Translations under genes and position numbers: made by a program
Part shown: piece by piece, positions 41,586-51,133 of the stretch
How the letters are laid out: every line of letters starts with the position of its first letter
Numbering within the stretch: position 1 is the stretch's first letter
DNA from: CAVSWT01 sp963775245
Lineage (GTDB): Bacteria; Bacteroidota; Ignavibacteria; Ignavibacteriales; Ignavibacteriaceae
Assembly: GCA_963775245.1 (NCBI GenBank)
Contig: CAVZID010000040.1
Span: 124,001-188,000 of the forward strand
Direction of reading: 5' to 3'
Length of the DNA stretch: 64,000 nucleotides
Notes under the pieces: model-generated
Database searches by the model: none
What the model was told of the DNA's origin: nothing
The model's input: only the letters and a program-made list of their open reading frames with translations

Positions 41586-43997
41586 ATGTTAAAAAATTAT
41601 TTGAAAATAGCTCTTAGAAACTTGTTAAAGTTTAAAGCTTATTCGTTGATTAATATTCTTGGGCTTGCAATTGGAGTTGCTGCTTGTATGATGATCTTGC
41701 TTTATATAAATGATGAATTGAGCTACGACAAATTTAATAAGAAAGCAGATCAAATTTATCGAATTCATACGTATGCAAAATTGGCTGGGAATGAATCAAA
41801 TATAGCTGTCTCTCCATCTCCGTTGGGTGAAACTTTAGTTGAAGAATACCCGGAAGTAATTCAATATACGCGGTTAATGCCTAATAAAACTATGCTGATT
41901 AGGTATAAGAATAATGTATTCAATGAATCTAATTTTTTCTGGGCTGATTCAACAGTATTTGATGTATTCACTATTCCATTTATAGAGGGTGATCCGAAAA
42001 CAGCGCTGACCCAGCCGCACACAATTGTGTTAACAGAAAATTTAGCTAAAAAATATTTTGGCAATGAAGATCCAATGGATAAAATAATGAAATTTGAAGA
42101 TGGTACTCCGTATACTGTCAAAGGGGTTGTAAAAAATTGTCCTGCGAATTCTCATTTTCATTATGACATATTTGCTTCTATGTCCAGCCTTGGTTTAAAT
42201 AATGCAAAATTCTGGATAAGCAATAGTTTTTATACTTATATTGTTTTAAAAAAGGGAGTGGCTGGCTCGGTGCTTGAGTCAAAGCTACCTGCTTTTGTAA
42301 AAAAATATGCTGGGCCGCAGCTTCGTGAACTTTTTGGAACATCTTATGATGAATTACGAAAGAAGGGAAGCTTATATGAATTTCATTCCCAGCCGCTTAC
42401 AAGCATCCATCTTCAGTCTCATCTTGATTATGAAATTGAGCCAAATAGTGATTTAAAATATATATACATTTTTTCTGTCATTGCTTTATTCATATTAATT
42501 ATTGCCTGCATAAATTTTATGAACCTTTCTACTGCTAGGTCAACTCTTCGTTCAAGAGAAGTTGGAATGAGAAAAGTGTTGGGTTCAACCAAGTCACAAC
42601 TTATTAAACAATTTTTAGCGGAATCGGTTTTATTAACCTTTATTGCAGTACTGGTTGCCATAGTTTTAGTTGAAGCATTTCTACCTTCATTCAACCAGCT
42701 TGCAAATAAAAAATTAGAAATAACTTTCTTTAACAATTGGCTGACAATTCCTGCGTTGCTTATTTCTGTTTTGATGGTTGGATTAATTGCAGGCAGTTAT
42801 CCATCATTTTTTCTTTCATCAATGAAACCGGTGACAATATTACAAGGGAAATTCAATAATTCACGAAGTGCATGGTTAAGAAGCGGATTGGTAGTCTTTC
42901 AATTTTCCATTTCAATTATTCTTTTTATCGGGACTTTCATTATTTACGGACAGCTTAAATACGTGCAAGAAAAAAATTTAGGATTTGATAAAGATCATGT
43001 TCTTGTAATTCAAAGAGCCTGGGCAATTGAAAAACAGAATACATTTAAAACAGAGTTAATGAAAAATCCACATATAGTTAATGCATCATATAGTGACGAT
43101 ATTCCAGGAAGAAATTTTGGCCAGACAGTTTTTGTACCTGAAAACTCACCTTCGGCGCAGAAATATATATTAGCTATAATGTCGACCGGATATGACTTTG
43201 ATAAAACTATGAAACAACAATTAATAGAAGGAAGATATTTCTCAAAAGATCATCCAACAGATTCTCTTGCAATAGTATTAAATGAAAGTGCAATAAAATT
43301 AATGGAAATTAAAAATCCGGTTGGAAAGAGAATTACATTGCCCGGACGAACTTCTGAACAAAATGTTACCTATTCTATAATTGGAGTTTTAAAAGATTTT
43401 CATTTTGAATCTTTGCATCAGAAGATCAGGCCACTAGGCGTTCTTCTAAAAAGGGGCTTAGCTGCCTACATGCCGATAAGGTTAAAAGTTAAAGATATTC
43501 AGGGATCAGTTTCTTTCATTGAAAAAGAATGGAAGAAATTTGTCCCTGATAAACCATTTGATTATTTCTTCCTTAATGATGATTTCAATAAGTTGTACCA
43601 GTCAGAACAAAAGACGGGAGAAATTTTTACGTCTTTTTCAATACTGACAATTTTTATTGCATGCCTAGGTTTATTTGGACTTGCTGCTTTTACTGCTGAA
43701 AGAAGAACAAAAGAAATCGGAATACGAAAAGTTATGGGTGGTTCAATCCCTGGAATTGTAATTCTTCTTTCAAAAGAATTTGCCAGGTGGGTTTTACTTG
43801 CAAATATAATTGCCTGGCCGGTTGCATATTATTTTATGAATAACTGGTTAAAAGATTTTGCATATAGAATAAATTTAAATCTATGGGTTTTTGTTTCATC
43901 GGGAATTATAGCTTTAATAATTGCACTTATTACTGTAAGTATTCACGCTATAAAAGCAGCTACTGCAAATCCGGTGGAATCTTTAAGGTACGAATAA
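41586..43997 (+). CDS. FtsX/MacB-type permease 4
   Basis: An intact 803-residue paralogue. It opens MLKNYLKIALRNLLKFKAYS with helix 1 in INILGLAIGVAACMMILLYI. Conserved blocks include SPSPLGETLVEEYPEVIQYTR, LTENLAKKYFGNEDPM and SIHLQSHLDYEIEPNSD in the periplasmic part, the FtsX block GMRKVLGSTKSQLIKQFLAES, and GIRKVMGGSIPGIVI, ending NPVESLRYE. It is most similar in style to permease 8 at 56.8 kb (both share SHLDYE.EPNSD). It is separated from permease 3 by a 90-bp mobile repeat, so transcription may be altered there. A GGATGGAATT stretch precedes the ATG. Confidence 0.93.
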   Translation: MLKNYLKIALRNLLKFKAYSLINILGLAIGVAACMMILLYINDELSYDKFNKKADQIYRIHTYAKLAGNESNIAVSPSPLGETLVEEYPEVIQYTRLMPNKTMLIRYKNNVFNESNFFWADSTVFDVFTIPFIEGDPKTALTQPHTIVLTENLAKKYFGNEDPMDKIMKFEDGTPYTVKGVVKNCPANSHFHYDIFASMSSLGLNNAKFWISNSFYTYIVLKKGVAGSVLESKLPAFVKKYAGPQLRELFGTSYDELRKKGSLYEFHSQPLTSIHLQSHLDYEIEPNSDLKYIYIFSVIALFILIIACINFMNLSTARSTLRSREVGMRKVLGSTKSQLIKQFLAESVLLTFIAVLVAIVLVEAFLPSFNQLANKKLEITFFNNWLTIPALLISVLMVGLIAGSYPSFFLSSMKPVTILQGKFNNSRSAWLRSGLVVFQFSISIILFIGTFIIYGQLKYVQEKNLGFDKDHVLVIQRAWAIEKQNTFKTELMKNPHIVNASYSDDIPGRNFGQTVFVPENSPSAQKYILAIMSTGYDFDKTMKQQLIEGRYFSKDHPTDSLAIVLNESAIKLMEIKNPVGKRITLPGRTSEQNVTYSIIGVLKDFHFESLHQKIRPLGVLLKRGLAAYMPIRLKVKDIQGSVSFIEKEWKKFVPDKPFDYFFLNDDFNKLYQSEQKTGEIFTSFSILTIFIACLGLFGLAAFTAERRTKEIGIRKVMGGSIPGIVILLSKEFARWVLLANIIAWPVAYYFMNNWLKDFAYRINLNLWVFVSSGIIALIIALITVSIHAIKAATANPVESLRYE

Positions 43998-44185
43998 ATA
44001 AGGGAGTTCTTTGATCATAAAGTTTTTTAAATTGAATTGAAATTATAACAATACAAAATGAAAGCATATATTAAACAAGCAGTGTTGACAGGGAATTAAA
44101 ATAATTATGCTAGCTTAGGAATATTTATCTTTGTAATACAATTAATATTAGTTTTAACATTAAATTATTTTAAAAGTGAGTTAAA

Positions 44186-45841
44186 ATGAAACGGATAAAT
44201 AATTTTATCCTAATCACCTTCTACATACTTTTAATTATAAATCCTAAAAATTTTAGCCAAACCGATACAGCTGATTTCAAGTCTTCAAATTTGCCTATAG
44301 TTGTAATCAATACTCATGGACAAGCTATTCTTGACTCACCCAGAATAATTGCTGATATGGGGATTATAAATAATCCGGATAGCCAGAGGAATTATATAAC
44401 TGATCCATTTACTGATTATAATGGAAGAATACACATTGAAACTAGGGGAAGTTCTACTCAAATGTTTCCTAAAAAATCCTATGGGTTTGAAACGCAAGAT
44501 TCGATTGGCAATAATTTGAATGTTTCTTTAATGTCGTTGCCTAAAGAAAATGATTGGGTTTTATATGCACCTTATTCAGATAAAACTTTATTAAGAAATG
44601 AACTGCCGTATCACCTGGCAAGGTCGATTGGCAGATATGCATCTAGGACTGCATATTGTGAATTGGTTTTGAATGGTAAGTATTGGGGCATGTATGTACT
44701 ACTGGAAAAGATAAAGCAAGATAAATATAGAGTTGATATTGCAAAGCTTAATCCTGAAGACACAACGGGAGATGGATTAACAGGCGGATATATCATAAAA
44801 AATGATAAACCAAATTCATTTGACTGGTCAGTAAATATTGCACCGTTATATGGATTTAATCCATCGTCATTTCAGCTCCAGGATCCAAATGATGATAAAA
44901 TTGTTCCCAAACAAAAAGCATACATACAAAACTTCATTTTTGAAGTGGAGAGCACTCTTGTAAGTTCAAATTATGCTGATACAATTAATGGATATGCAAA
45001 ATATTTAGATGTACCATCTTTTGTTGATTTTTTTTTGATTAATGAATTAGCTAGAAACCCGGATGCTTTTAGATTCAGTAATTATATGTATAAGAAAAAA
45101 GACAGCAATGGAGGTAAATTATTTGCGGGCCCCTTGTGGGACTTTGATCTGTCATTTGCAAATTATGGAGGCATATGGGAAATGCCATGGCTGCCTGATG
45201 GCTGGAATGCCGAAATAGCTACCTGGCGACGAACTTTTTGGATGAAAAGACTAATAAGTGATACAAATTTTGTAAACAAATTAAAAGTTAGATGGAATGA
45301 AATTCGTCAGCGATCTTTTTCCAATGATAGTATAATTGCCTTTCTTGATAAAACTATTGATTGGATAAAAGAAGCACGGATTCGTAACTTTACCAAGTGG
45401 CCAATAATCGGAGATTCAGTATGGCCTAATTACTATATTGGAGCTACTTATGAAGACGATGTTTCATTTTTTAAAAATTGGATTATCGATCGATTAAATT
45501 GGATGGACATCGAACTTACAGGGAGTCCTGTATCTGTTAAAGATAAAATTAATCAAGTTATAAAGTGCTATGAACTTTCACAAAACTATCCCAATCCATT
45601 TAATCCATCTACCACTATAAACTATCAGCTTTCTGTCTTTAGTGATATTAAAATAACAGTATATAATTTGTTGGGGCAAAAAGTGAAAACACTTGTTAAT
45701 GCATTTCAAAGTTCAGGGAAGCATTCGATTATTTGGGATGGGAAAGATAGCAATAACAACTTTGTTAGTTCAGGAATTTATTTTTACAGAATTGAAACTG
45801 CTAAGGGAAGTATTCAAAAGAAAATGATCTTACTACGGTAA
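44186..45841 (+). CDS. CotH-like kinase-fold protein with T9SS sorting domain
   Basis: A 551-residue secreted protein. A signal peptide (about residues 1-24) precedes a CotH-like domain: IETRGSSTQMFPKKSYGFE, WVLYAPYSDKTLLRNELPYHLAR, VLLEKIKQDKYRVDI and LWDFDLSFANYG, the last holding the DxD-like metal motif of CotH kinases. From about residue 463 a type IX secretion sorting domain follows (LSQNYPNPFNPSTTINYQL, then GIYFYRIETAKG and KKMILLR). CotH proteins phosphorylate spore-coat proteins in Bacillus; the bacterial exported relatives have no settled substrate. It interrupts the permease series, with a possible promoter TATCTTTG at 44126. Outer-surface display or release is expected. Confidence 0.9.
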   Translation: MKRINNFILITFYILLIINPKNFSQTDTADFKSSNLPIVVINTHGQAILDSPRIIADMGIINNPDSQRNYITDPFTDYNGRIHIETRGSSTQMFPKKSYGFETQDSIGNNLNVSLMSLPKENDWVLYAPYSDKTLLRNELPYHLARSIGRYASRTAYCELVLNGKYWGMYVLLEKIKQDKYRVDIAKLNPEDTTGDGLTGGYIIKNDKPNSFDWSVNIAPLYGFNPSSFQLQDPNDDKIVPKQKAYIQNFIFEVESTLVSSNYADTINGYAKYLDVPSFVDFFLINELARNPDAFRFSNYMYKKKDSNGGKLFAGPLWDFDLSFANYGGIWEMPWLPDGWNAEIATWRRTFWMKRLISDTNFVNKLKVRWNEIRQRSFSNDSIIAFLDKTIDWIKEARIRNFTKWPIIGDSVWPNYYIGATYEDDVSFFKNWIIDRLNWMDIELTGSPVSVKDKINQVIKCYELSQNYPNPFNPSTTINYQLSVFSDIKITVYNLLGQKVKTLVNAFQSSGKHSIIWDGKDSNNNFVSSGIYFYRIETAKGSIQKKMILLR

Positions 45842-45940
45842 CTGGTAATCATTATCATCCTTGATAAAATAAAATGTGAATTTTATGTCTATAACTTTAA
45901 TTTATTTTCATCAAAGTCCAATTTAGACAATCATTACATT

Positions 45941-45974
45941 GTCCGCCTGCGTTCACTTACGTTCATAACCGAAC
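45941..45974. promoter_or_regulatory. Second phased GTNC array
   Basis: GTCC, GTTC, GTTC and GAAC start at 45941, 45951, 45961 and 45971, again a strict 10-bp period. Bases between tetramers are also partly shared with the array at 30938 (CAC and ACC spacers in the same register). It lies 54 bp before a sigma-54-like element. Confidence 0.65.
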
Positions 45975-46027
45975 ACCATTATATCCATTATTATCTAATT
46001 AATGTTATTAATTTAGGAATTTTATTC

Positions 46028-46043
46028 AGGCACAGTCTTTGGA
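46028..46043 (+). promoter_or_regulatory. Sigma-54-like promoter for permeases 5-7
   Basis: AGGCACAGTCTTTGGA contains the full GGCAC of the -24 element and TTGG in place of TTGC at -12, with correct 10-nt spacing. It closely resembles the element at 31086. Confidence 0.65.
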
Positions 46044-46212
46044 ATTTACTAAGATAAAATTCCCGTTTATAAAATAATAATACCTTTTGAATATTAATTT
46101 TAACGGCATAAGATTGTAATCTATATATTGAAAACCGGGTCTAATATTAATATATATATTTTAATTTAATATTTACTCGAGATATCAAGCAATAAAATCT
46201 AAGAGATATTAT

Positions 46213-48591
46213 ATGCTTAAACACAACTTACTTATCATCTTCAGAAATTTTAAAAGAAATAAAAGTACATTTTTCATTAACCTGGTTGGTTTATCAACAG
46301 GGCTTGCCTGCGCTTTATTAATTTATTTGTGGGTAAATGATGAGCTGCATATAGACAGGTGGAACAAGAATGATAACCATCTATATCAAGTTATGGAAAA
46401 TAATAAAAACTCTGACGGTATTACTACTCAAGAAAATACTCCGGATCAACTTGCTAAGGCTCTCGCTAACGAAATGCCCGAAGTAAAATATTCAACGTTT
46501 GTAACACCATCAGAATGGTTTGGTTATTTTACACTTGCTAATAATGGAAGGAATATAAAAGCTGTTGGACAATTTTCCGGTAAGGATTTTTTTAATGTTT
46601 TTTCTTACAAACTTCTTCAGGGAAGCTCTAATCAGGTATTAGCGGAAGAGAATTCTATTGTCATTTCTAAAAATCTAGCCCTTAAGATATTTAATAAATA
46701 TGATAATGTTATAGGTCAAACGCTTGAATGGCAAATACTTGGATTTAAAATGCAAGCAGTTGTAACAGGAGTTTTCGATAAAATTCCGGATAGTTCAACT
46801 GAAAATTTTGAATTTGTTCTTACATGGGGAGCCTGGGTAAACCTTTGCAACTTTTTACACAGAAATATACAGTGGGGCAATACTGGGCCGCTTGCTTATA
46901 TAATTTTAAAAGATGGAACTATTGAAGATGATTTTAATAAAAAAATTGCCGGTTTCATAAAATCAAAAGCACAGGGCTCTAACACAACATTATTTATAAG
47001 AAAATATTCAGATAAATATTTATTTAATAAGTATGAAAATGGAATACAAGTAGACGGTAGAATTGAATATGTAAACTTGTTCTCAATTATTGCAATTTTC
47101 ATTCTACTAATTGCCTGCATCAATTTTATGAATCTCTCCACTGCAAAAGCTTCTACCAGGTTAAATGAAATTGGGATAAAAAAATCAATAGGTGCCTCGA
47201 GAAGTTCTTTAATGCTTCAGTATCTAAGCGAGTCGGTATTCATGGCATTTTTCTCACTTATTATTGCGTTAACAATTATAGAATTTGTACTACCTCAGTT
47301 TAATAATATAACGGGTAAACAACTATCCTTAAATCTAAACAAACAAGCAGTTTTTTTCATTTCATTGGCAACATTATTTGCAGGACTTTTGGCAGGAAGT
47401 TACCCTGCTTTATATTTATCAGGTTTTAGTCCAATCTCAGTATTTAAGCAAAAAATTAAAGGCTCTAGTGGAGAATTATGGACTAGAAAAGGACTTGTTG
47501 TATTTCAATTTACATTATCAATTATTCTTATAACCGCTGTTATTGTTGTTTATAATCAGATGCAGTTTATACAAAAAAAGAATTTAGGTTATAATAAGGA
47601 TAACGTTATCTATTTTGATGTAGAAGGTAATGTAGTAAAAAAGATTAATGATTTTCTTAATGAAGTAAGAAATATACCGGGGGTAGTTAACGCATCCAGT
47701 AGTAATGATTATATTATTGGGATGAGAAACGGAACTTACGACCTCCATTGGAAAGGGAAAGCTTCCGGTACAAAAATTAAATTTTTTGCTGCTTCAGTAA
47801 ATTATGATTTATTAAAGACACTTAACATTCAACTGAAAAAAGGGCGGAGTTTCTTAAGGAAATTTAAAACTGATAGTTCAGCTATTATTTTTAATCAAGC
47901 AGCCATAGATATGATTGGAATGAAACATCCAATTGGTAAAACCATTAATTTGTGGGGAAAAATGAGGCATATCATTGGAGTAACAAAAAATTTCAATTTT
48001 GAATCATTGCACGAACAAGTAAAGCCATTGTTTTTCATCTTAGCATCGCAAGGAACTCTGAAGGTATTAGCGAAAATTAAAGCAGGTACTGAAAAAGAAA
48101 CATTGAAAAAGCTCGCTGAATTTTATAAAGCATTTAACCCTGGTTTTACTTTTAATTACAAATTTTTGGATAAAGATTTTCAAGCACTGTACACTTCTGA
48201 AAAGAGAGTGGAAGTTTTATCTGGTTACTTTGCCGGATTAGCTGTCATCATTTCATGTCTCGGATTATTTGGCTTATCTGCATTTACTGCTGAACAGAGA
48301 CGTAAAGAAATAGGAATTCGTAAAGTTCTAGGTTCAAGTGAAATTGGAATTATTTATTTATTATCAAGCAATTTTACCAAACTGGTTATTGCTTCAATAT
48401 TAATAGCCTCACCGCTAAGCTATCTTTTAATAAAAAACTGGCTTGATAGCTTTGCTTACAGAATAAACTTAAACCTCTGGTATTTTGCTGGTGCAGGGGG
48501 TATTACGCTGATTATCGCTTGGATTACAGTTGGAATTCAAGCATTAAAAGCTGCAAAAATTAATCCTTCTCAAAGTTTAAGGAATGAATAA
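46213..48591 (+). CDS. FtsX/MacB-type permease 5
   Basis: An intact 792-residue permease, the most divergent of the set: MLKHNLLIIFRNFKRNKSTFFINLVGLSTGLACALLIYLWV, with LHIDRWNKNDNHLYQVMEN instead of the usual LSYDRFNKNADRIYR, and an ending NPSQSLRNE rather than SLRYE. FtsX blocks GIKKSIGASRSSLMLQYLSES and GIRKVLGSSEIGIIYLL are present, so the fold and eight helices are kept. It is the first gene after the second phased array and sigma-54-like promoter, so it probably leads a second transcript with permeases 6 and 7. Confidence 0.92.
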   Translation: MLKHNLLIIFRNFKRNKSTFFINLVGLSTGLACALLIYLWVNDELHIDRWNKNDNHLYQVMENNKNSDGITTQENTPDQLAKALANEMPEVKYSTFVTPSEWFGYFTLANNGRNIKAVGQFSGKDFFNVFSYKLLQGSSNQVLAEENSIVISKNLALKIFNKYDNVIGQTLEWQILGFKMQAVVTGVFDKIPDSSTENFEFVLTWGAWVNLCNFLHRNIQWGNTGPLAYIILKDGTIEDDFNKKIAGFIKSKAQGSNTTLFIRKYSDKYLFNKYENGIQVDGRIEYVNLFSIIAIFILLIACINFMNLSTAKASTRLNEIGIKKSIGASRSSLMLQYLSESVFMAFFSLIIALTIIEFVLPQFNNITGKQLSLNLNKQAVFFISLATLFAGLLAGSYPALYLSGFSPISVFKQKIKGSSGELWTRKGLVVFQFTLSIILITAVIVVYNQMQFIQKKNLGYNKDNVIYFDVEGNVVKKINDFLNEVRNIPGVVNASSSNDYIIGMRNGTYDLHWKGKASGTKIKFFAASVNYDLLKTLNIQLKKGRSFLRKFKTDSSAIIFNQAAIDMIGMKHPIGKTINLWGKMRHIIGVTKNFNFESLHEQVKPLFFILASQGTLKVLAKIKAGTEKETLKKLAEFYKAFNPGFTFNYKFLDKDFQALYTSEKRVEVLSGYFAGLAVIISCLGLFGLSAFTAEQRRKEIGIRKVLGSSEIGIIYLLSSNFTKLVIASILIASPLSYLLIKNWLDSFAYRINLNLWYFAGAGGITLIIAWITVGIQALKAAKINPSQSLRNE

Positions 48592-48608
48592 AAAATAAAA
48601 GAAATTTA

Positions 48609-51008
48609 ATGTTAAAAAATTATTTAAAGATAGCCTTTAGAAATATCTTAAAGAATAAAATTTATTCTTTCATTAATATATTCGGACTAGCTATCGGGTT
48701 GGCCGGATTTATTCTAATTACTATTCTTATTAAAAATGAATTGAGTTATGATTCATTCAATAAAAAAGCAGATAGAATATATAGAGTAGTTGAAATTCAG
48801 AATCAGGAAAATATAGGCAAGTTAAAAGTTGCGGTTACCATGAGTCCACTTGCACCGGCATTAAAGGAATATTTTCCAGATGTAGAAAATTCAGCAAGGA
48901 TAGCTCCAGCACCGGCTTTATTTTGTAAAGTACAAGACAAAGGATTTTACGAAAAAGAAGCTGCATTTGCAGACCCTTCAATCTTCGATATATTTACCAT
49001 CCCTTTTATAGAAGGCAATCCGAGCACAGCGTTAGAATCACCGTTTTCCTTAGTACTTACAAAAAGCATTTCAGAAAAATATTTTGGAAATAATAGTCCT
49101 TTAGGCAAAACCATTAAAATATCAACAATTTTTGGAACGAGTGATTATAAAGTAACAGGTTTAATAAAAGACTATCCGGAAAATTCCAATATAAATTTTG
49201 CAATGCTCTGTTCCTACAGTACGATGCAGAAGTATCTGAATTGGCTTGACAACTGGAGAAATAATACCCTGGCGACATATGTTCTTCTTAAGAAAAACGT
49301 GCCGGCATCAAAGATAGACAATCAATTTACAGTATTCATAAATCATTACATTCCTCCTGATCCTAAAACCGGTGAAGCAAGTGATTTAAAAATGTATCTC
49401 CAACCATTAAAAGATATCCATCTTTACTCAAATGATATAACTTATCAAATATATAGGCATAATCAAGGGAGCATAAGTACGGTTTATATTTTTTCAGCAA
49501 TTGCATTGTTTATACTTTTAATTGCTTGTATAAATTTTATGAATTTAGCTACTGCACGTTCTGCAAAGAGAATTAAAGAAATTGGAATGAGAAAAGTGCT
49601 GGGCTCTACAAAAAAGAGTTTGATATTTCAGTTTATAAGTGAAGCGGTATTAATTTCTTTGTTAAGCCTTTTAGTGTCTGTTTTTTTTGTTGAAGCAGCT
49701 TTGCCATATTTCAAAAATATTTTTGATGGCAGAATAATATTTTCTTATCAAACCAGTTTAATTTTTATCCTGGAGTTAATCGGATTAGCAATTTTTGTAG
49801 GTATCATTTCCGGAAGTTACCCAGCATTTTTTCTTTCGAAATTTCAACCGGCTGCATCATTAAAAGGTTCTATTACTAGTAAAATAAAAGGTTCTTTTCT
49901 TAGAAAAATTTTAGTTGTACTTCAATTTACCATTGCTGTTATATTGATTGTGTGTACCGTAATCGTAAGCAATCAAATTAACTATATTAAAAATAAAAAC
50001 CTCGGCTTTAACAAAGAACATGTTTTATATCTTCCAGTTAGAAGTAAAGATGTTCGAAACAAAATTGCACTTATTAAAAATGAACTGGTAAAAAATTCTA
50101 ACATTGTAAATGTTGCAGCTACATCCGGATTGTTTGGAGCAAGCGGCTCAGAAGGAACTGAAACTGTTGTTGGGACTAACAATCAAATAAGAATGATGAT
50201 GAGAAGAAGTTTTGTCGACTATGATTATATAAAAACAATGGGAATGGAAATAGTACAAGGTAGGGATTTTTCTCGGGATCATATACCTGACTCAACTTCA
50301 TCGGTTATAATCAATGAAACCGCTGTTAGAAAATTCGGTTGGAAAAATCCAATAGGAAAACAATTTGATGGGAAACCTATTAAGACAGTAATCGGTGTAG
50401 TTAAAGATTTTAACTTTTTTAGTCTGCATTCTAAAATTGGCCCATTAATAATGTCAATTGAACCAAGAGAATTTTCTTATTTAGTGATGAGGGTAAAACC
50501 TGAGAATATAACTGGTACAGTTAACTTTATCGAGGAAACCTGGCATAACGTAGTTCCAGGAAAGCCATTTGAATACTCATTTTTAGATCAACACTTTGAT
50601 GAGATATATAAAAATGACCAACGAACAGGTAAAATGTTTGGTTCATTTGCATTTCTTGCAATTTTCATAGCGTGTTTGGGATTGTTTGGGCTTTCAGCCT
50701 ACACTGCAGAACAGAGAACAAAAGAAATAGGAGTAAGAAAAGTTCTTGGGTCATCAGTTAGTGAAATAGTATTACTTCTTACAAAAGATTTCTTAAAACT
50801 GATTTTAATTTCTGTAATTATTGCAGCACCAATTTCTTATTATGCAATGAATGAATGGCTTCAGGATTTTGCTTACAGAATTAGTATCGGCCCTTGGGTA
50901 TTTGTTTTCGCTTCTTTGTTGGCTCTTTTAATTGCATTTATAACAATAAGCGTGCAAGCACTTAAAGCGGCATCGGCAAACCCAATTAAAAGTTTGAGAT
51001 ATGAATAA
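48609..51008 (+). CDS. FtsX/MacB-type permease 6
   Basis: An intact 799-residue permease starting 17 bp after permease 5. It opens MLKNYLKIAFRNILKNKIYSFINIFGLAIGLAGF, with the helix-1 segment standard for the cluster. Periplasmic blocks are SYDSFNKKADRIYRVVE, SPLAPALKEYFPDVE and LTKSISEKYFGNNSPLGK. FtsX blocks are GMRKVLGSTKKSLIFQFISEA and GVRKVLGSSVSEIVLL, ending NPIKSLRYE. Tight spacing to permease 5 means co-transcription. The stop at 51006-51008 is immediately followed by a MITE-like repeat. Confidence 0.93.
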   Translation: MLKNYLKIAFRNILKNKIYSFINIFGLAIGLAGFILITILIKNELSYDSFNKKADRIYRVVEIQNQENIGKLKVAVTMSPLAPALKEYFPDVENSARIAPAPALFCKVQDKGFYEKEAAFADPSIFDIFTIPFIEGNPSTALESPFSLVLTKSISEKYFGNNSPLGKTIKISTIFGTSDYKVTGLIKDYPENSNINFAMLCSYSTMQKYLNWLDNWRNNTLATYVLLKKNVPASKIDNQFTVFINHYIPPDPKTGEASDLKMYLQPLKDIHLYSNDITYQIYRHNQGSISTVYIFSAIALFILLIACINFMNLATARSAKRIKEIGMRKVLGSTKKSLIFQFISEAVLISLLSLLVSVFFVEAALPYFKNIFDGRIIFSYQTSLIFILELIGLAIFVGIISGSYPAFFLSKFQPAASLKGSITSKIKGSFLRKILVVLQFTIAVILIVCTVIVSNQINYIKNKNLGFNKEHVLYLPVRSKDVRNKIALIKNELVKNSNIVNVAATSGLFGASGSEGTETVVGTNNQIRMMMRRSFVDYDYIKTMGMEIVQGRDFSRDHIPDSTSSVIINETAVRKFGWKNPIGKQFDGKPIKTVIGVVKDFNFFSLHSKIGPLIMSIEPREFSYLVMRVKPENITGTVNFIEETWHNVVPGKPFEYSFLDQHFDEIYKNDQRTGKMFGSFAFLAIFIACLGLFGLSAYTAEQRTKEIGVRKVLGSSVSEIVLLLTKDFLKLILISVIIAAPISYYAMNEWLQDFAYRISIGPWVFVFASLLALLIAFITISVQALKAASANPIKSLRYE

Positions 51009-51105
51009 GCCCAGTCTTCAATCCTTCCCTAAAATGGAAGGAAGTTGGAAAGTCTTCTCATTTTCCCAAAGGGATTACTTCGGAAGGAGAGGATATAGGA
51101 GAAGC
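51009..51105. mobile_element. MITE-like element with a 22-bp double-hairpin insert
   Basis: The left arm starts GCCCAGTC with the TCCTTCCC...GGAAGGA hairpin. After about 4 bp the inverted right arm begins AAAGTCTTCTC, and its hairpin loop is opened by the 22-bp unit at 51064-51085 before GGAGAGGATATAGGAGAAGC. Without the insert the arms match the other copies. Confidence 0.75.
51064..51085. repeat. Double-hairpin unit in MITE loop
   Basis: 22 bp made of TCCC-AAA-GGGA followed by TTAC-TTC-GGAA; the second stem has one mismatch. It is located in the loop of the right-arm hairpin of the MITE-like element. Confidence 0.7.
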
Positions 51106-51133
51106 TTTAAAGTATGAATAAAAAGGAAACAAC

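Larger units (their letters stand above)
45842..46212. other. Control region upstream of permease 5
   Basis: A 371-bp gap containing the second phased array (45941-45974) and a sigma-54-like promoter (46028-46043), then 169 bp of AT-rich leader before the permease 5 ATG. The leader has no recognised riboswitch or small ORF. Confidence 0.5.

Noticed and set aside
45841..46212. Riboswitch or small RNA in the leader of permease 5
   Set aside because: No conserved aptamer motif or stable extended fold was recognised; only the promoter-type signals are supported.
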